From the NCBI GenBank assembly GCA_004375895.1, contig SOJW01000040.1, positions 1-64,000 of the forward strand: 64,000 nucleotides of DNA, given 5' to 3'. Below are positions 50,601 through 58,105 of the stretch, in pieces. The position numbers and the translations under genes are program-made. The stretch is from Candidatus Stahliibacteriota bacterium. GTDB lineage: Bacteria; Hydrothermota; Tepidihabitantia; B3-TA06. Positions within the stretch are counted from its first letter, which is position 1. Each line of letters starts with the position of its first letter. The notes below the pieces were generated by a model. The model did not search any database. It was not told the DNA's origin and saw only the letters and a program-made list of their open reading frames with translations.

Positions 50601-50857
50601 TAGCCAATCATCGAGAACTCAAGGGCGTATGTGCCGGCACGAAGGTTAGAGATCACGTAGGTTCCATCCGTCCCGGTCGCAGCACCAGTGACAGGTTCCC
50701 CATCTTGTTGCACGGTCACGTTCACAATGGGAAGTGGTTCCCCTGTTTCGGCGTCTCTTACCCGCCCGGTGATCTTCCCCATGATACCGGCCATCAAAAA
50801 ACAGGGAATAAGAAGTAACACCAGGACGAGAAAAACGCCCCTTACTTTTATTCTCAT
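47648..50857 (-). CDS. TonB-dependent receptor with carboxypeptidase-regulatory-like domain
   Basis: 1069 aa. A signal peptide is followed by a CarboxypepD_reg-like domain (GKITGRVRDAETGEPLPIVNVTVQ, to about residue 110), a plug domain (VDNYEDVVRLVAGATETASG... VYVVDGINANDPVTGQ) and a long barrel ending LRFGIRVSF with terminal Phe. This is the SusC/Oar-like layout and imports large nutrients or handles surface proteins. No SusD follows, so a glycan system is not supported; the partner is a large secreted protein. The transcript has a leader of about 235 nt. Confidence 0.92.
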   Translation of the reverse strand: MRIKVRGVFLVLVLLLIPCFLMAGIMGKITGRVRDAETGEPLPIVNVTVQQDGEPVTGAATGTDGTYVISNLRAGTYALEFSMIGYQTVLVKNVKVTADQVTKQDARLKPGAIGMPEQIITAERELLTTEPPPIEHEEIARRPVDNYEDVVRLVAGATETASGYSAGLHIQGGRANEVVYVVDGINANDPVTGQSGVYIDNTAIQEITINTGTFNAEYGDAMSAVINIVTREGSQRFEGTVEYETDAHLRLSKDPIKAPNEDMWHNKGSLSLGGPLGLPRSSFFISGNILEHEDRLPFNDQHRKNGTLKLAWRPFTGGAKFTLSGNYSNTWRHGYSHVYSKGIWLQKGPMVNQDNYQLNLKVNQRIDKIAYTVNVGTFNTHTKTSYMDGAGYNEFRMIGRQLMAWVTWAYGQKWWEWDTTQTDTIINSVGDTTFVDSVLVFRRLYNADSMSFYFPSDTLILVWDDEEEDFREVFFPDIRKRYSGITSDPDSAVWFYHNEYIQQSGYLIDKDDAFRWVGWKEQLEALNWRWYEVNEWRPTLDENGDTVGVHYHPFDFDLYKQYYDKYRDWRAPVDTVIENGDTLFDTLDVDNPYEDSLESSGNLYYVRYNSEPVFRRFRYYFLPAWAERNTTKYIADVAVDWNPNEVHWFKAGVSGNYHFLDYKEIQFVNENPYNDTYHKEPIIAAAYVQDKVKYEDMELHAGVRFDYFHPASDYFVDPENIDVGKERAKPKFQFSPRLSISFAVSEKSMMYASYGHFFQPVNLRDLYENLEADITVGVPLLGNPNLPPLKTIFYQAGYKYLISKNMAFELKGYYKDQENLLATRSVNTIYKGKLATYTVYVIEDFAKTKGFDVGLVRRAPRFLSWNITYSFMDAKGTGSSGREFYYRYRGTALEPPKHEYPLEFDITHSLKTNVNFYLDPDFSVKALRMTNLNVQFNYASGQPYWGTDSRGNIIPMGSRRMPGTKTMDAKLEKWFPLGKKLKLGAYVDVRNLFDWRNVAKVYSGTGFPDDDGKRPVYEEVTYRNYANYGFADTYEYWEADVADWERRVTENPAMFGSPRELRFGIRVSF

Positions 50858-51092
50858 GTTGAACCTCCTAGCTTAAGCTGGATGGTTTGCTCAACATACT
50901 CTATGTTAACTGGGGTCGGAATACTCCGATTGGTGGAGATTGAAGCACCTCCTTTTCTTTCGTGTGAGTTTACACTTTGGCATGCAATCATAATACCCGT
51001 CCATTTTTCCGGGCCACCCTAGAAAGCCCGACATTAACCTGCTCCAAAAGGTTACACGGGGAGACAATTCGACTCCTTCGTGCATCCCTTTT
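50858..51092 (-). other. Long 5' leader of the TonB receptor operon
   Basis: About 235 nt between the promoter and ATG. It contains possible hairpins (GTCGGGCTTTCTAGGGTGGCCCGG) and an SD-like AAAAGGAGGTG far upstream of the real SD (TAGGAGG). I could not match it to a cobalamin, c-di-GMP or other riboswitch. It could be a regulatory RNA. Confidence 0.4.
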
Positions 51093-51098
51093 TACTTG

Positions 51099-51126
51099 AG
51101 TATAGGTTTCTTTCCCAACTTGTCAA
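51099..51126 (-). promoter_or_regulatory. Promoter of TonB receptor operon
   Basis: Minus-strand TTGACA, 16 bp, TATACT, with the start codon about 240 nt downstream. Confidence 0.8.
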
Positions 51127-51193
51127 GAGGTAAGAAGGGTTAATCTAACTGGAATTTCGCCTCAAAAAACGCGCTCATCTGCCAGTACGTAGG

Positions 51194-51221
51194 TTGACGT
51201 ATCCTCCTCGAGGAGTATTCT
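51194..51221 (+). promoter_or_regulatory. Leaderless-type promoter of lipoprotein 51229
   Basis: TTGACG, 16 bp, TATTCT, 7 nt, ATG 51229. Confidence 0.7.
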
Positions 51222-51228
51222 AGGGGTT

Positions 51229-51999
51229 ATGGGACGGAAATCTCTTCTTCAAGCAAGTGTCGCAATGATTGTGCTGATTGCGGCAATCTCCTGCACGCCT
51301 CCGGCACAGATCCAGCCCTTCCTTTGGATCAAGTGGATCAAGGCGCTGGAAGGCGACGGGAGGGTCACGGTCCAGTTCTGGCTCACCGAGGAAACCCTAC
51401 TTGATCAGGGCGGCCGATACGGCTACTTCACGCTGCTTCGTGCCGAAGGCGAGGGAAAATTTATCGAGGTAGCCGAGTTATGCCCAATAAATCCCCTGCG
51501 CGTCACCTGGTGCTGGACCGATTCTTCGGTTACGAACGGTAAAAGCTACCGCTATCTAGTGCACGCGATCTTTGCGGTCTTCGATGACCCTGAGGCTGAA
51601 GGCTACTCGGACACGTTAACGGTCACTCCCCAGGCTGGTCTTGCCGACCCTCGCCCCCAACCCCCGGAAAGCCTTAGACATATGCCTTTATTCGAAGACA
51701 CCGTCACCCTTCTCTGGGCAGAGCCTTCTGAACACGACAGCCTCTACTACCTTCTATATTACTCCCCTGCCATCCACGATTTCACCACCTACGAGGAAAA
51801 CCTGGATGGCGCGGGCCACGAGTGGGACCCGACCGGAGGCGATCTTGGAGTGCACCCGGTTCGGTTGGACTCGGCAAGGTATACCTTCTATTGCGACCGC
51901 GACGATAAGACACGCTCCTATCGGATAATCTACTTCGTGGATTCTGTGATGAGCTACCCCTCCGAGATCTTGGAGATAGAACATACCTGGCAGCCATAG
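51229..51999 (+). CDS. Fibronectin-like lipoprotein
   Basis: 256 aa with a lipobox (AAISC, Cys 22). Two FN3-like beta-sandwiches: KALEGDGRVTVQFWLTEETLLDQGGRYGYFTLLRAEGEG..., and RHMPLFEDTVTLLWAEPSEHDSLYYLLYYSP. No enzyme motif. Lipid-anchored on the envelope. A monocistronic unit with a leaderless promoter. Confidence 0.7.
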   Translation: MGRKSLLQASVAMIVLIAAISCTPPAQIQPFLWIKWIKALEGDGRVTVQFWLTEETLLDQGGRYGYFTLLRAEGEGKFIEVAELCPINPLRVTWCWTDSSVTNGKSYRYLVHAIFAVFDDPEAEGYSDTLTVTPQAGLADPRPQPPESLRHMPLFEDTVTLLWAEPSEHDSLYYLLYYSPAIHDFTTYEENLDGAGHEWDPTGGDLGVHPVRLDSARYTFYCDRDDKTRSYRIIYFVDSVMSYPSEILEIEHTWQP

Positions 52000-52221
52000 G
52001 GTCTTCTTTCGATTGCCCTCCGGATCCCTTTCGGCACGAGGCCACCCAAGAGAGATATTTTGAGGAAGGAGTATCACCCCCAGTCAAGCCATCGAACGAC
52101 GGAAGCCGGACTCGCATGAATCCCAATTCAACACCCTCAGTATTGATGGAATCAGTTGTTTAATAAAGGCATCGCCGCTTGATTATTTCAAGATATCCAC
52201 TCCGAAGTCTGTGAGGACAAC

Positions 52222-53373
52222 TCAACGTCTAGCTGTCTCGGTCCACACCGAGTAGTCCTTGCCCCTCAACAGGTTAAAGAAAGCTACTATCGAGGCCCAT
52301 GCGGAAAGGATGAAGTACCAGATGGAGCTAACCAATGGTACATTAAGCTTGCGTTTGGAAACCCACGCCCCAAGGGCACCTGCCAGATAGAACAGGACCT
52401 GGCAGCCGAAGAGTATCTGCCAGAAAAGCGAGGTGGTCACAAGGAAGGCGTTGCTAATAAAGATGAGTATCATGAACACCGGCAGGAGCCAGCGCAAAAT
52501 CTTATGTGACCATGTCTGCCATGAAAGTACGGGGAAGCGGAAGGGATTAAGGTAACGGCCGTTGCGAGCCAGACTCCAGAGCGCCAGGGTGATTGTCCTT
52601 ACCCGACGAGCAAAAAGCGAGGTGGTGGTAGCGGGCGAGAAATCCCTTGCCGAAACCCTGTCGAGTAGCAACACCTTTTTCCCCTGTTCCAGAACCTGAA
52701 GCGGAGCGAGGAAGTCGGCGTCCAGCCGAGGATCTTCTACATTAAAGAGCGCAGGACGGACGGCATAGATCGCTCCGATCACCCCAATCAATCGTCCCAG
52801 AAGACTCTCTGCCTTCCGGGTAAGCATCTCGAAGCGCCAGTAAATCCCTTCGTTACGGCTGATACCCGACTCACCTACGTTCACGTAGTGGATGGTGCCG
52901 GTAGTGGCACCCACCTTGGGATCGGCAAACGGAGCGACAAGCTCATTGAGATGGTGCGGTTCAAGGAGTGCGTCTGCGTCCGTTACCACGAAGATGTCCG
53001 CTTCGCATTGTGCAAGTGCCCTTGCAAGGCCCGCACTCTTGCCCGAACGGCGGGGATTCTCCAATACCCGAAGGATTCCTTCACGCTCGGCACGCCTGAG
53101 AATCTCAAGTGTCTCAGGGGTGGCTGCGTCTGAAACCGCCACCACATCAAGCTTCTCACTCGGATAATCCAAGGCAAGACAGTTCTTGATCTTCTCCTCC
53201 AGCCTCTTACCCTCCCAGCAGCAGGCAAATACAAACATAACACTGGGTAGCTCTTTATAGGTACAACTCCTTTTCCTGCGTCCTCGGGCCGCGGCCATGG
53301 AAAGAAGAATCAAGGGATACCCAAAGAAGGAGTAAAGCAAAAGGAAAGCGGCGCATAGGAACAGGACAGTCAT
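52222..53373 (-). CDS. GT2-family membrane glycosyltransferase
   Basis: 383 aa. N-terminal membrane helix (TVLFLCAAFLLLYSFFGYPLILL), then a GT-A domain with DIFVVTDADALLEPHHL (the DxD motif) and an acceptor motif around RLDADFLAPLQVLEQGKKVLLL, then three C-terminal helices; chitin-synthase/cellulose-synthase-like architecture. It would extend a polysaccharide. The track starts at 53451; AGGAG precedes ATG 53373 and the family start is a membrane helix, so I shorten it. It lies directly after the deletion-fused pseudogene region, so this is a partly decayed surface-glycan locus. Confidence 0.83.
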   Translation of the reverse strand: MTVLFLCAAFLLLYSFFGYPLILLSMAAARGRRKRSCTYKELPSVMFVFACCWEGKRLEEKIKNCLALDYPSEKLDVVAVSDAATPETLEILRRAEREGILRVLENPRRSGKSAGLARALAQCEADIFVVTDADALLEPHHLNELVAPFADPKVGATTGTIHYVNVGESGISRNEGIYWRFEMLTRKAESLLGRLIGVIGAIYAVRPALFNVEDPRLDADFLAPLQVLEQGKKVLLLDRVSARDFSPATTTSLFARRVRTITLALWSLARNGRYLNPFRFPVLSWQTWSHKILRWLLPVFMILIFISNAFLVTTSLFWQILFGCQVLFYLAGALGAWVSKRKLNVPLVSSIWYFILSAWASIVAFFNLLRGKDYSVWTETARR

Positions 53374-53384
53374 TGTCTTAACTC

Positions 53385-53947
53385 CTAAAAGCTCGGGGTG
53401 GTGAAGGCGGCAACACAGTAAAGCCTGACCCTGCGCAGAGGGACCCTCCATGTCCAGGCTCTGGGAAAGCTTATGATCACCTTGCTGGTGGCAGACTCTC
53501 GCATCTTCTTAAGGATAGGCAATGGCTCTTTGACGTAATCAAACGATCCGATGCCAATCATGGTTTCCGCTTCCCTGTCACAGAGATCTTCCTGAAGGGA
53601 GAGACCCTCCCGTAATCAGGATGGAATCCTTCCTCTTCGATCTCCCTTACGAGACCTGGAACCTGCTCGGCGATCCACCCCAGAACGAAAAACGTGGCTT
53701 TGGTGTTATGTATGGAGAGGAGTTTCAATATAAGCCTGGTACTTTGATCTATACGCAGCTCCTGGATGTCCCAATCTTCCCGTCTGACCACATCCCTTAG
53801 GTTATAAACACAGAACCAATCTTCCAGGTCAATTGAGATACCGTTTCTCATCTTTAACCTTTGCAGCCCCATCTGGGTTCTCGATGGACTGAGTTCCACT
53901 AAAATCTTGCCTACTACCCTGCTCTCACTCAACTTAGACCTATCCAT
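53385..53947 (-). pseudogene. Deletion-fused remnants: polysaccharide deacetylase 5' end and methyltransferase 3' end
   Basis: The first about 110 residues (NGISIDLEDWFCVYNLRDVVR... TKATFFVLGWIAEQVPGLVREIEEEGFHP) are the N-terminus of an XrtA-type polysaccharide deacetylase (DUF3473-like), which then breaks. From about 53620 another frame carries ETMIGIGSFDYVKEPLPILKKMRESATSKVIISFPRAWTWRVPLRRVRL, the C-terminal part of a SAM-dependent methyltransferase, ending at 53385. Catalytic deacetylase residues are missing. A deletion of about one to two kilobases between two neighbouring genes explains it. The start is leaderless (promoter 53954). Confidence 0.75.
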
Positions 53948-53953
53948 CGTCTA

Positions 53954-53982
53954 AGTATAGCCAAAATCCCGGAGGGGGTCAA
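53954..53982 (-). promoter_or_regulatory. Leaderless-type promoter of deacetylase remnant
   Basis: Minus-strand TTGACC, 17 bp, TATACT, 6 nt, ATG 53947. Confidence 0.65.
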
Positions 53983-54248
53983 GCCGAAGTAATATATTTT
54001 CTGGTTCGAAGATGGTAACGTTGGTTAACGTCCACAAGAACGAGGGGCTGAGAGACCTAAAACAAAGTCTGACGAAACAAACGAGAACCCCTGAGCTTTA
54101 ACCCTGAATGCTCTTAGCGAGGGAAGAGAACTAGATAATAAGTCTGTCTCTGTTCCGTTCAGGAACGCAACCTCGGATTAAGGGTCCTTGCCTTTGGCAA
54201 ATCCCCATCCTTCCTTTCCCATACTATTTTTCCCCAGCGCTCGGCGTT
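53983..54248. other. Gap with no gene seen
   Basis: 266 bp between the pseudogene promoter and the converging end of the LPP20-like gene. A short CTGAGA motif occurs, but I find no RNA structure, repeat or gene that I can support. Confidence 0.5.
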
Positions 54249-55016
54249 CTATTGCCGGTCGATGATGATGGTCACCATGCACTCGCAAAGCAAACGCAGG
54301 TTAAGCGGCGAATCCAGGATACGTTCTGCGTCCGCAGCGGAAAGGACGATGTCACAGCGATCACGCCCTGCGGCACGTTCGGCTATCAACCTCAAGGGGT
54401 TGAGTCCAAGCTCCCGGGTTTGGAGCGCGGCCCGCGGTGAGTATGCATAATGCACATAGCCGCGTTCCAACAAAACATCTCTATCCACGTTGCCCGCATC
54501 AAGGATTACGTTACCCTGTGGATCAAGGAGTCGCGGAAAGATACCCGGTCGGAAACCTGTGCCTCGCGCGTCGATAATGAAGCCGGTGCTGGGTATGGAG
54601 CTCAGGTTGTTCTGTTCTGGGCCGGTTGAGGCATCCGGTTCTTGCTCATGCAAAGTAGAAGGTTGCATGGGACGCGGGATGAGTTCTTCGAGGAAGGGAC
54701 CAACCAGGCTTATTACATACTCGTTCTGGACCTCTCCTGCGGTGGAGTAGCGAGTAGAAACGACTTGTGGATATGAGAGCGCGGTTTGGAAATAATTCTG
54801 AGCATCTCGTGAGCGAGCCACCGCATCCCCTAGACTCAACTCCCCGTATAGGGGTATAGTCGCAAGCATTGAATCGAGGCTTGCCTCGAGCTCCCCCTTA
54901 TAGAACGTGTCGCTGGCGAGATTAACCGGTCCATAGAAGTGAACCGAGAGTTCGCTCCAATCCACCTCCAACTCAACACCGCCGATCAATAAGAATGCTA
55001 ACACAAACTGAGCCAT
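54249..55016 (-). CDS. LPP20/FlgT-like exported protein
   Basis: 255 aa. N-terminal signal-like segment (AQFVLAFLLIGGVELEV). The C-terminal half has TGFIIDARGTGFRPGIFPRLLDPQGNVILDAGNVDRDVLLERGYVHYA and a final LLCECMVTIIID, a widely distributed family (LPP20-like or uncharacterised) in deep-branching and deltaproteobacterial genomes. The function is not known. It begins 26 nt downstream of the tRNA-Gly gene, with no promoter between, so it may be read through from the tRNA promoter. Confidence 0.65.
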   Translation of the reverse strand: MAQFVLAFLLIGGVELEVDWSELSVHFYGPVNLASDTFYKGELEASLDSMLATIPLYGELSLGDAVARSRDAQNYFQTALSYPQVVSTRYSTAGEVQNEYVISLVGPFLEELIPRPMQPSTLHEQEPDASTGPEQNNLSSIPSTGFIIDARGTGFRPGIFPRLLDPQGNVILDAGNVDRDVLLERGYVHYAYSPRAALQTRELGLNPLRLIAERAAGRDRCDIVLSAADAERILDSPLNLRLLCECMVTIIIDRQ

Positions 55017-55041
55017 TCAGCCTCCAGTATTAGACACTTCA

Positions 55042-55114
55042 AGCGGACGACGGGACTTGAACCCGCGACCACAGGCTTGGGAAGCCTGTGCTCTACCAAC
55101 TGAGCTACATCCGC
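55042..55114 (-). tRNA. tRNA-Gly (CCC)
   Basis: Minus-strand cloverleaf: GCGGATG/CGTCCGC acceptor, D-arm GCTC-AGTTGGTA-GAGC, anticodon stem CAGGC/GCCTG with loop TTCCCAA (anticodon CCC, reading GGG) and T-arm GCGGG-TTCAAGT-CCCGT. CCA is not encoded. A strong promoter lies 13 nt upstream, abutting the left end of the insertion sequence. Confidence 0.95.
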
Positions 55115-55127
55115 ATCTTTCAAGAAA

Positions 55128-55155
55128 AGTATAGGCCAGAAAGCGGGTCTGTCAA
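55128..55155 (-). promoter_or_regulatory. Promoter of tRNA-Gly
   Basis: Minus-strand TTGACA, 16 bp, TATACT. The IS left end begins about 8 bp beyond the -35. Confidence 0.85.
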
Positions 55156-55906
55156 GAGGACGCATTGCCTCATCAAAAATCCACCTGAAGTTGAGTGGTT
55201 GCCTCACGTAAGAATCCACATGAACGAAGATCTGTATATGATCGTTTCCAAGAGCAACAATTATAGGAGGCGGTCATATGGCATTGACATTGCAAGCGAG
55301 GAAAGCCGTGACTAAAGAGACTTTCAAGCGCTACCAGAAAGCTCCTAAGAAGGAGAAGACGAGGATACTGGACGAGTTTGTGGCTTTGACTGGCTACACG
55401 AGACACCATGCCTCGTGGGTTTTAATGACCTGGGAGAAGCGCAGGCCCCCAAAGCGCACCAGGTCGAGGCCCCTTATCTACGACCGCAAGGTGTTTAAGG
55501 CACTGCGTAAGGTCTGGATAGTATGCGACTGTATCTGCGGCAAGCGCCTGGCTCCCTATCTTAAAGAGATATTGCCTATTCTTATATCATACGGTGAGTT
55601 AACGGTGGATGGCGAGACCAGGGATAAGCTGGTTAGGATAAGCGCTGCTACTATAGACCGGCTTCTGGCATCGGAGAAGGCGAAGTATAAACTAAAGCCC
55701 AGATCGAAGCCTGGAACCTCACTACTGAATCGGATACCGGTAAAGACGTTCTCACAGTGGGACAGGAGCAAGCCTGGTCAGGTTCAGGTGGATCTGGTAG
55801 AGCATAACGGAGGTATCACCAGAGGCGAATACGCCTGCAGCCTGGTTATGACCGATCCCTTCAGCGGCTGGACAGAGGTTCGTGCAGTAAAGAACAAGTT
55901 AATGTT

Positions 55907-55935
55907 ACTTTTTGCCCAAGGCCAAAAAATCCGCA
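55907..55935 (-). repeat. Hairpin inside transposase, variant unit
   Basis: ACTTTTTGCCCAAGGCCAAAAAATCCGCA: a diverged, reverse-oriented member of the GCGATC/GGAGCA family (TTTTTGcCC/GGcCAAAAA stem). Confidence 0.55.
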
Positions 55936-55974
55936 ACGGAAAACAGGTAAGACCAACCTGTGAGTTGTGCTTCC

Positions 55975-56009
55975 TGCGATCTTTTGTTCCGCAGGAACAA
56001 AAGGAGCAT
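55975..56009 (+). repeat. Covarying hairpin family, copy F (inside transposase gene)
   Basis: TGCGATCTTTTGTTCC-GCA-GGAACAAAAGGAGCAT. A full family member within coding sequence, read in frame as CDLLFRRNKRS-like residues in other frames and LRSFVPQEQKEH in the transposase frame. Confidence 0.85.
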
Positions 56010-56502
56010 AAAAGGCGTTACAAGAAGAATGATAACTTCTGCGTAGAGCAGAAGAACGGTAACGTAGTGAGAAGAGCCGTAGGTTACGGTCGTTACAGCG
56101 GGGAGCGGGAAGTGAGTATGCTGAACCGGTTGTACGAGTCTCTTAGATTATACGTAAACTACTTCCAGCCCATGATGAAGCTCGCCGAGAAGAGCAGGAT
56201 AGGAAGTAAGGTAAGTAAACGTTACGACGAGGCCAAGACACCTTATCGCAGGCTCCTTGAGTACACAGAAGTTTCTCCAGAGCTGAAGGAGTTTCTAAAC
56301 AGACGGTATGAGGCATTGAATCCAGCGGAGTTGAAAAGAGAAATAACACGTTATCAACAAGAACTATTTACATACTCTTCCCGCAGACGAGGTATAAGGA
56401 AACCTGAGATGGACAAAACCTTACTTTCAGGTAGAATTTAGGTGAGGCAACAGGTAATCATCTCAAGTGGATTTTTATGTGAGGCAACAGGAGAGAATTA
56501 AC

Positions 56503-56531
56503 TTGACAACCTGTATACTCGTCGATAAAAT
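56503..56531 (+). promoter_or_regulatory. Promoter of HEAT-repeat lipoprotein
   Basis: TTGACA, 17 bp, TAAAAT. It is just outside the right end of the insertion sequence. Confidence 0.65.
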
Positions 56532-56549
56532 AGTTTAATAGGGTGGATT

Positions 56550-58052
56550 ATGAATAAATCTAAGAACTTGCTCTCAATTATCCTTTTTATGATGACTCTC
56601 CTGCTTCTTGCCGGCTGTAACGTGGAGTCGCGTGCTCTGTGGCAGGTTCGCCATTCACCCAACCCTGAGAAGCGCATGCAAGCGGTCAAGAAGCTGGGAG
56701 AGATCGGGAATGAAGAGGCCGTTTCAGCGCTCATCAAGGCACTGGACGACAAGGATGTCAGGGTTTCCATCACCTCTATGGAGGAGTTAAGTGATCTTGA
56801 GGTTAAGGCAATTGATGACCTGTTAGGCGCTCTGGAACACCAATCCACCGAGGTTCGCAGGAGAGCTATCCAGGCTCTGGGCAGGATGTACGGTGAAGTG
56901 TTCCGATTGATCTATGAGCATAAGAGATTCGATCTTCTCTCCGGCAAGGAAGCCTACGTGGATCGAGTGGGGGTGGGACTGATAGAGAAGCTGGCAGATG
57001 CCGATTACTGCATACGAAAGGCCGCGTGTGATCTCCTTATCAAATGGAGTCGGTGGTGGAAACCCGATTCCACTGCGGCCCAGCCACTTATCCGGGCTTA
57101 CGCCGCTGTCGCATCTGAATCCTTTACGCAGAGTCCCCCGGTGATTGTCGATCCCATGAGTGAAGCCGTCTACCGTACTCCACATGATCGACGACGCGCA
57201 AGGTATCGGGTGATTATCGATCTCATGATGGAGACCGCCGACCCCCGGCTGGTTCCCTCCCTCATCGATGCGCTCGCCAACGAGGATTTCACGGTGAGTG
57301 ATTTAGCCACGAGTGCGCTGGGTCGGATCGGAGGAGATGAGGCGGTCAAGGCGCTTATCTCGATGCTGGACGACACCGGCTCCCACCACCATTACACGGC
57401 CACCCAGGCCCTGGCCAACATCGGGGACAGCGCCGCGATAGAAAGGCTGATCGAAGCCCTCGACGATGAAGATGTGTTTATAAGGCAGTATGCAGCTTCG
57501 GCTCTGGACGATGTGGATGACCGCCGTGCGGTGGATGCGTTGATCAAGGCGCTGGACGACGAATCTTGCCAAGTCAGGGGTGCGGCGGTTTTCTCGCTGG
57601 GCGTTATCCGAGACGACCGGGTGTTGCCCGCTCTCGTTGAGGCGCTTGATGATGATTCGGCCCATGTCCGCGCATCTGCGGCCTACTTCCTGGGCGTAAC
57701 CGGTGACGCGCGGGCATTTAAACCGCTGCGCCGCGCCATGTATGATGACAGTTCTATTGTCCAGGAAAGTGCTATACGGGCATTGGGAAGGCTGGGGGAC
57801 GGGCGGGCGTTTCAGCCTCTCATAAGCATAAGCACACTATCCCATCGTAAGCCGGGCATGAGGATTGCGGCTGCCGGAGCCCTGGGCGAATTGGGAGATC
57901 CACGTGCGGTTCCTTATCTTGAAAGATTGCTGGCCGACGAATATCTGGAAGTTCGCCATGCCGCGGCTAACGCTTTATGGAAGATTACCGGAAGGTCATA
58001 CGAGGTCTCTGAGGAGGGTGCGAGAACCTTTCCGAATGTCTGTTCGCATTGA
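56550..58052 (+). CDS. HEAT-repeat (PBS-lyase-like) lipoprotein
   Basis: 500 aa with a lipobox (LLLLAGC, Cys 23). From about residue 45 onward, around ten 30-residue HEAT units (PSLIDALANEDFTVSDLATSALGRIGG; DALIKALDDESCQVRGAAVFSLGVI; PALVEALDDDSAHVRASAAYFLGV) make an alpha-solenoid. A protein-binding scaffold on the envelope is the likely role. It is followed after 54 nt by another repeat lipoprotein, probably in one operon. Confidence 0.88.
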   Translation: MNKSKNLLSIILFMMTLLLLAGCNVESRALWQVRHSPNPEKRMQAVKKLGEIGNEEAVSALIKALDDKDVRVSITSMEELSDLEVKAIDDLLGALEHQSTEVRRRAIQALGRMYGEVFRLIYEHKRFDLLSGKEAYVDRVGVGLIEKLADADYCIRKAACDLLIKWSRWWKPDSTAAQPLIRAYAAVASESFTQSPPVIVDPMSEAVYRTPHDRRRARYRVIIDLMMETADPRLVPSLIDALANEDFTVSDLATSALGRIGGDEAVKALISMLDDTGSHHHYTATQALANIGDSAAIERLIEALDDEDVFIRQYAASALDDVDDRRAVDALIKALDDESCQVRGAAVFSLGVIRDDRVLPALVEALDDDSAHVRASAAYFLGVTGDARAFKPLRRAMYDDSSIVQESAIRALGRLGDGRAFQPLISISTLSHRKPGMRIAAAGALGELGDPRAVPYLERLLADEYLEVRHAAANALWKITGRSYEVSEEGARTFPNVCSH

Positions 58053-58105
58053 GGATTAGAGAAGAGGGGGGATTTACTTCACGATTGATGAAACTTGGAG
58101 GTTAA

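Larger units (their letters stand above)
55278..56441 (+). pseudogene. rve/DDE-type transposase, core replaced by hairpin repeats
   Basis: 387 aa, in-frame throughout. The N-terminal HTH region (KKEKTRILDEFVALTGYTRHHASWVL), the start of the RNase H-like domain with one catalytic Asp (KPGQVQVDLVEHNGGITRG... FSGWTEVRAVKNK) and the C-terminal part (KKNDNFCVEQKNGNVVRRAVGYGRY) are intact. Between them the segment that should carry the second Asp (DSDNGSEFIN-like) is gone and replaced by about 38 residues translated from two hairpin repeats (LMLLFAQGQKIRNG... CFLRSFVPQEQKEHKR). It cannot be catalytically active. Confidence 0.8.
55164..56490. mobile_element. Insertion sequence with degenerate transposase
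   Basis: About 1.33 kb. Inward-facing ends share ATTGCCTCATCAAAAATCCACCTGA (left) and GTTGCCTCACATAAAAATCCACTTGA (right). Internal copies of GTTGCCTCAC sit about 35 nt further in on both sides, giving two-part terminal repeats. It inserted immediately upstream of the tRNA-Gly promoter. Target duplications are not obvious. The transposase gene is 55278-56441. Confidence 0.75.

Noticed and set aside
50858-51092. Cobalamin or c-di-GMP riboswitch in the TonB leader
   Set aside because: The B12-box GCCACTG and the GEMM hairpin motifs are absent in the strand that would be transcribed.
54043-54056. GGGGCTGAGAGACC resembles the thi-box of a TPP riboswitch
   Set aside because: No second conserved half (ACCC...GAACCTGAT...AGGGA) and no thiamine gene downstream on either strand.
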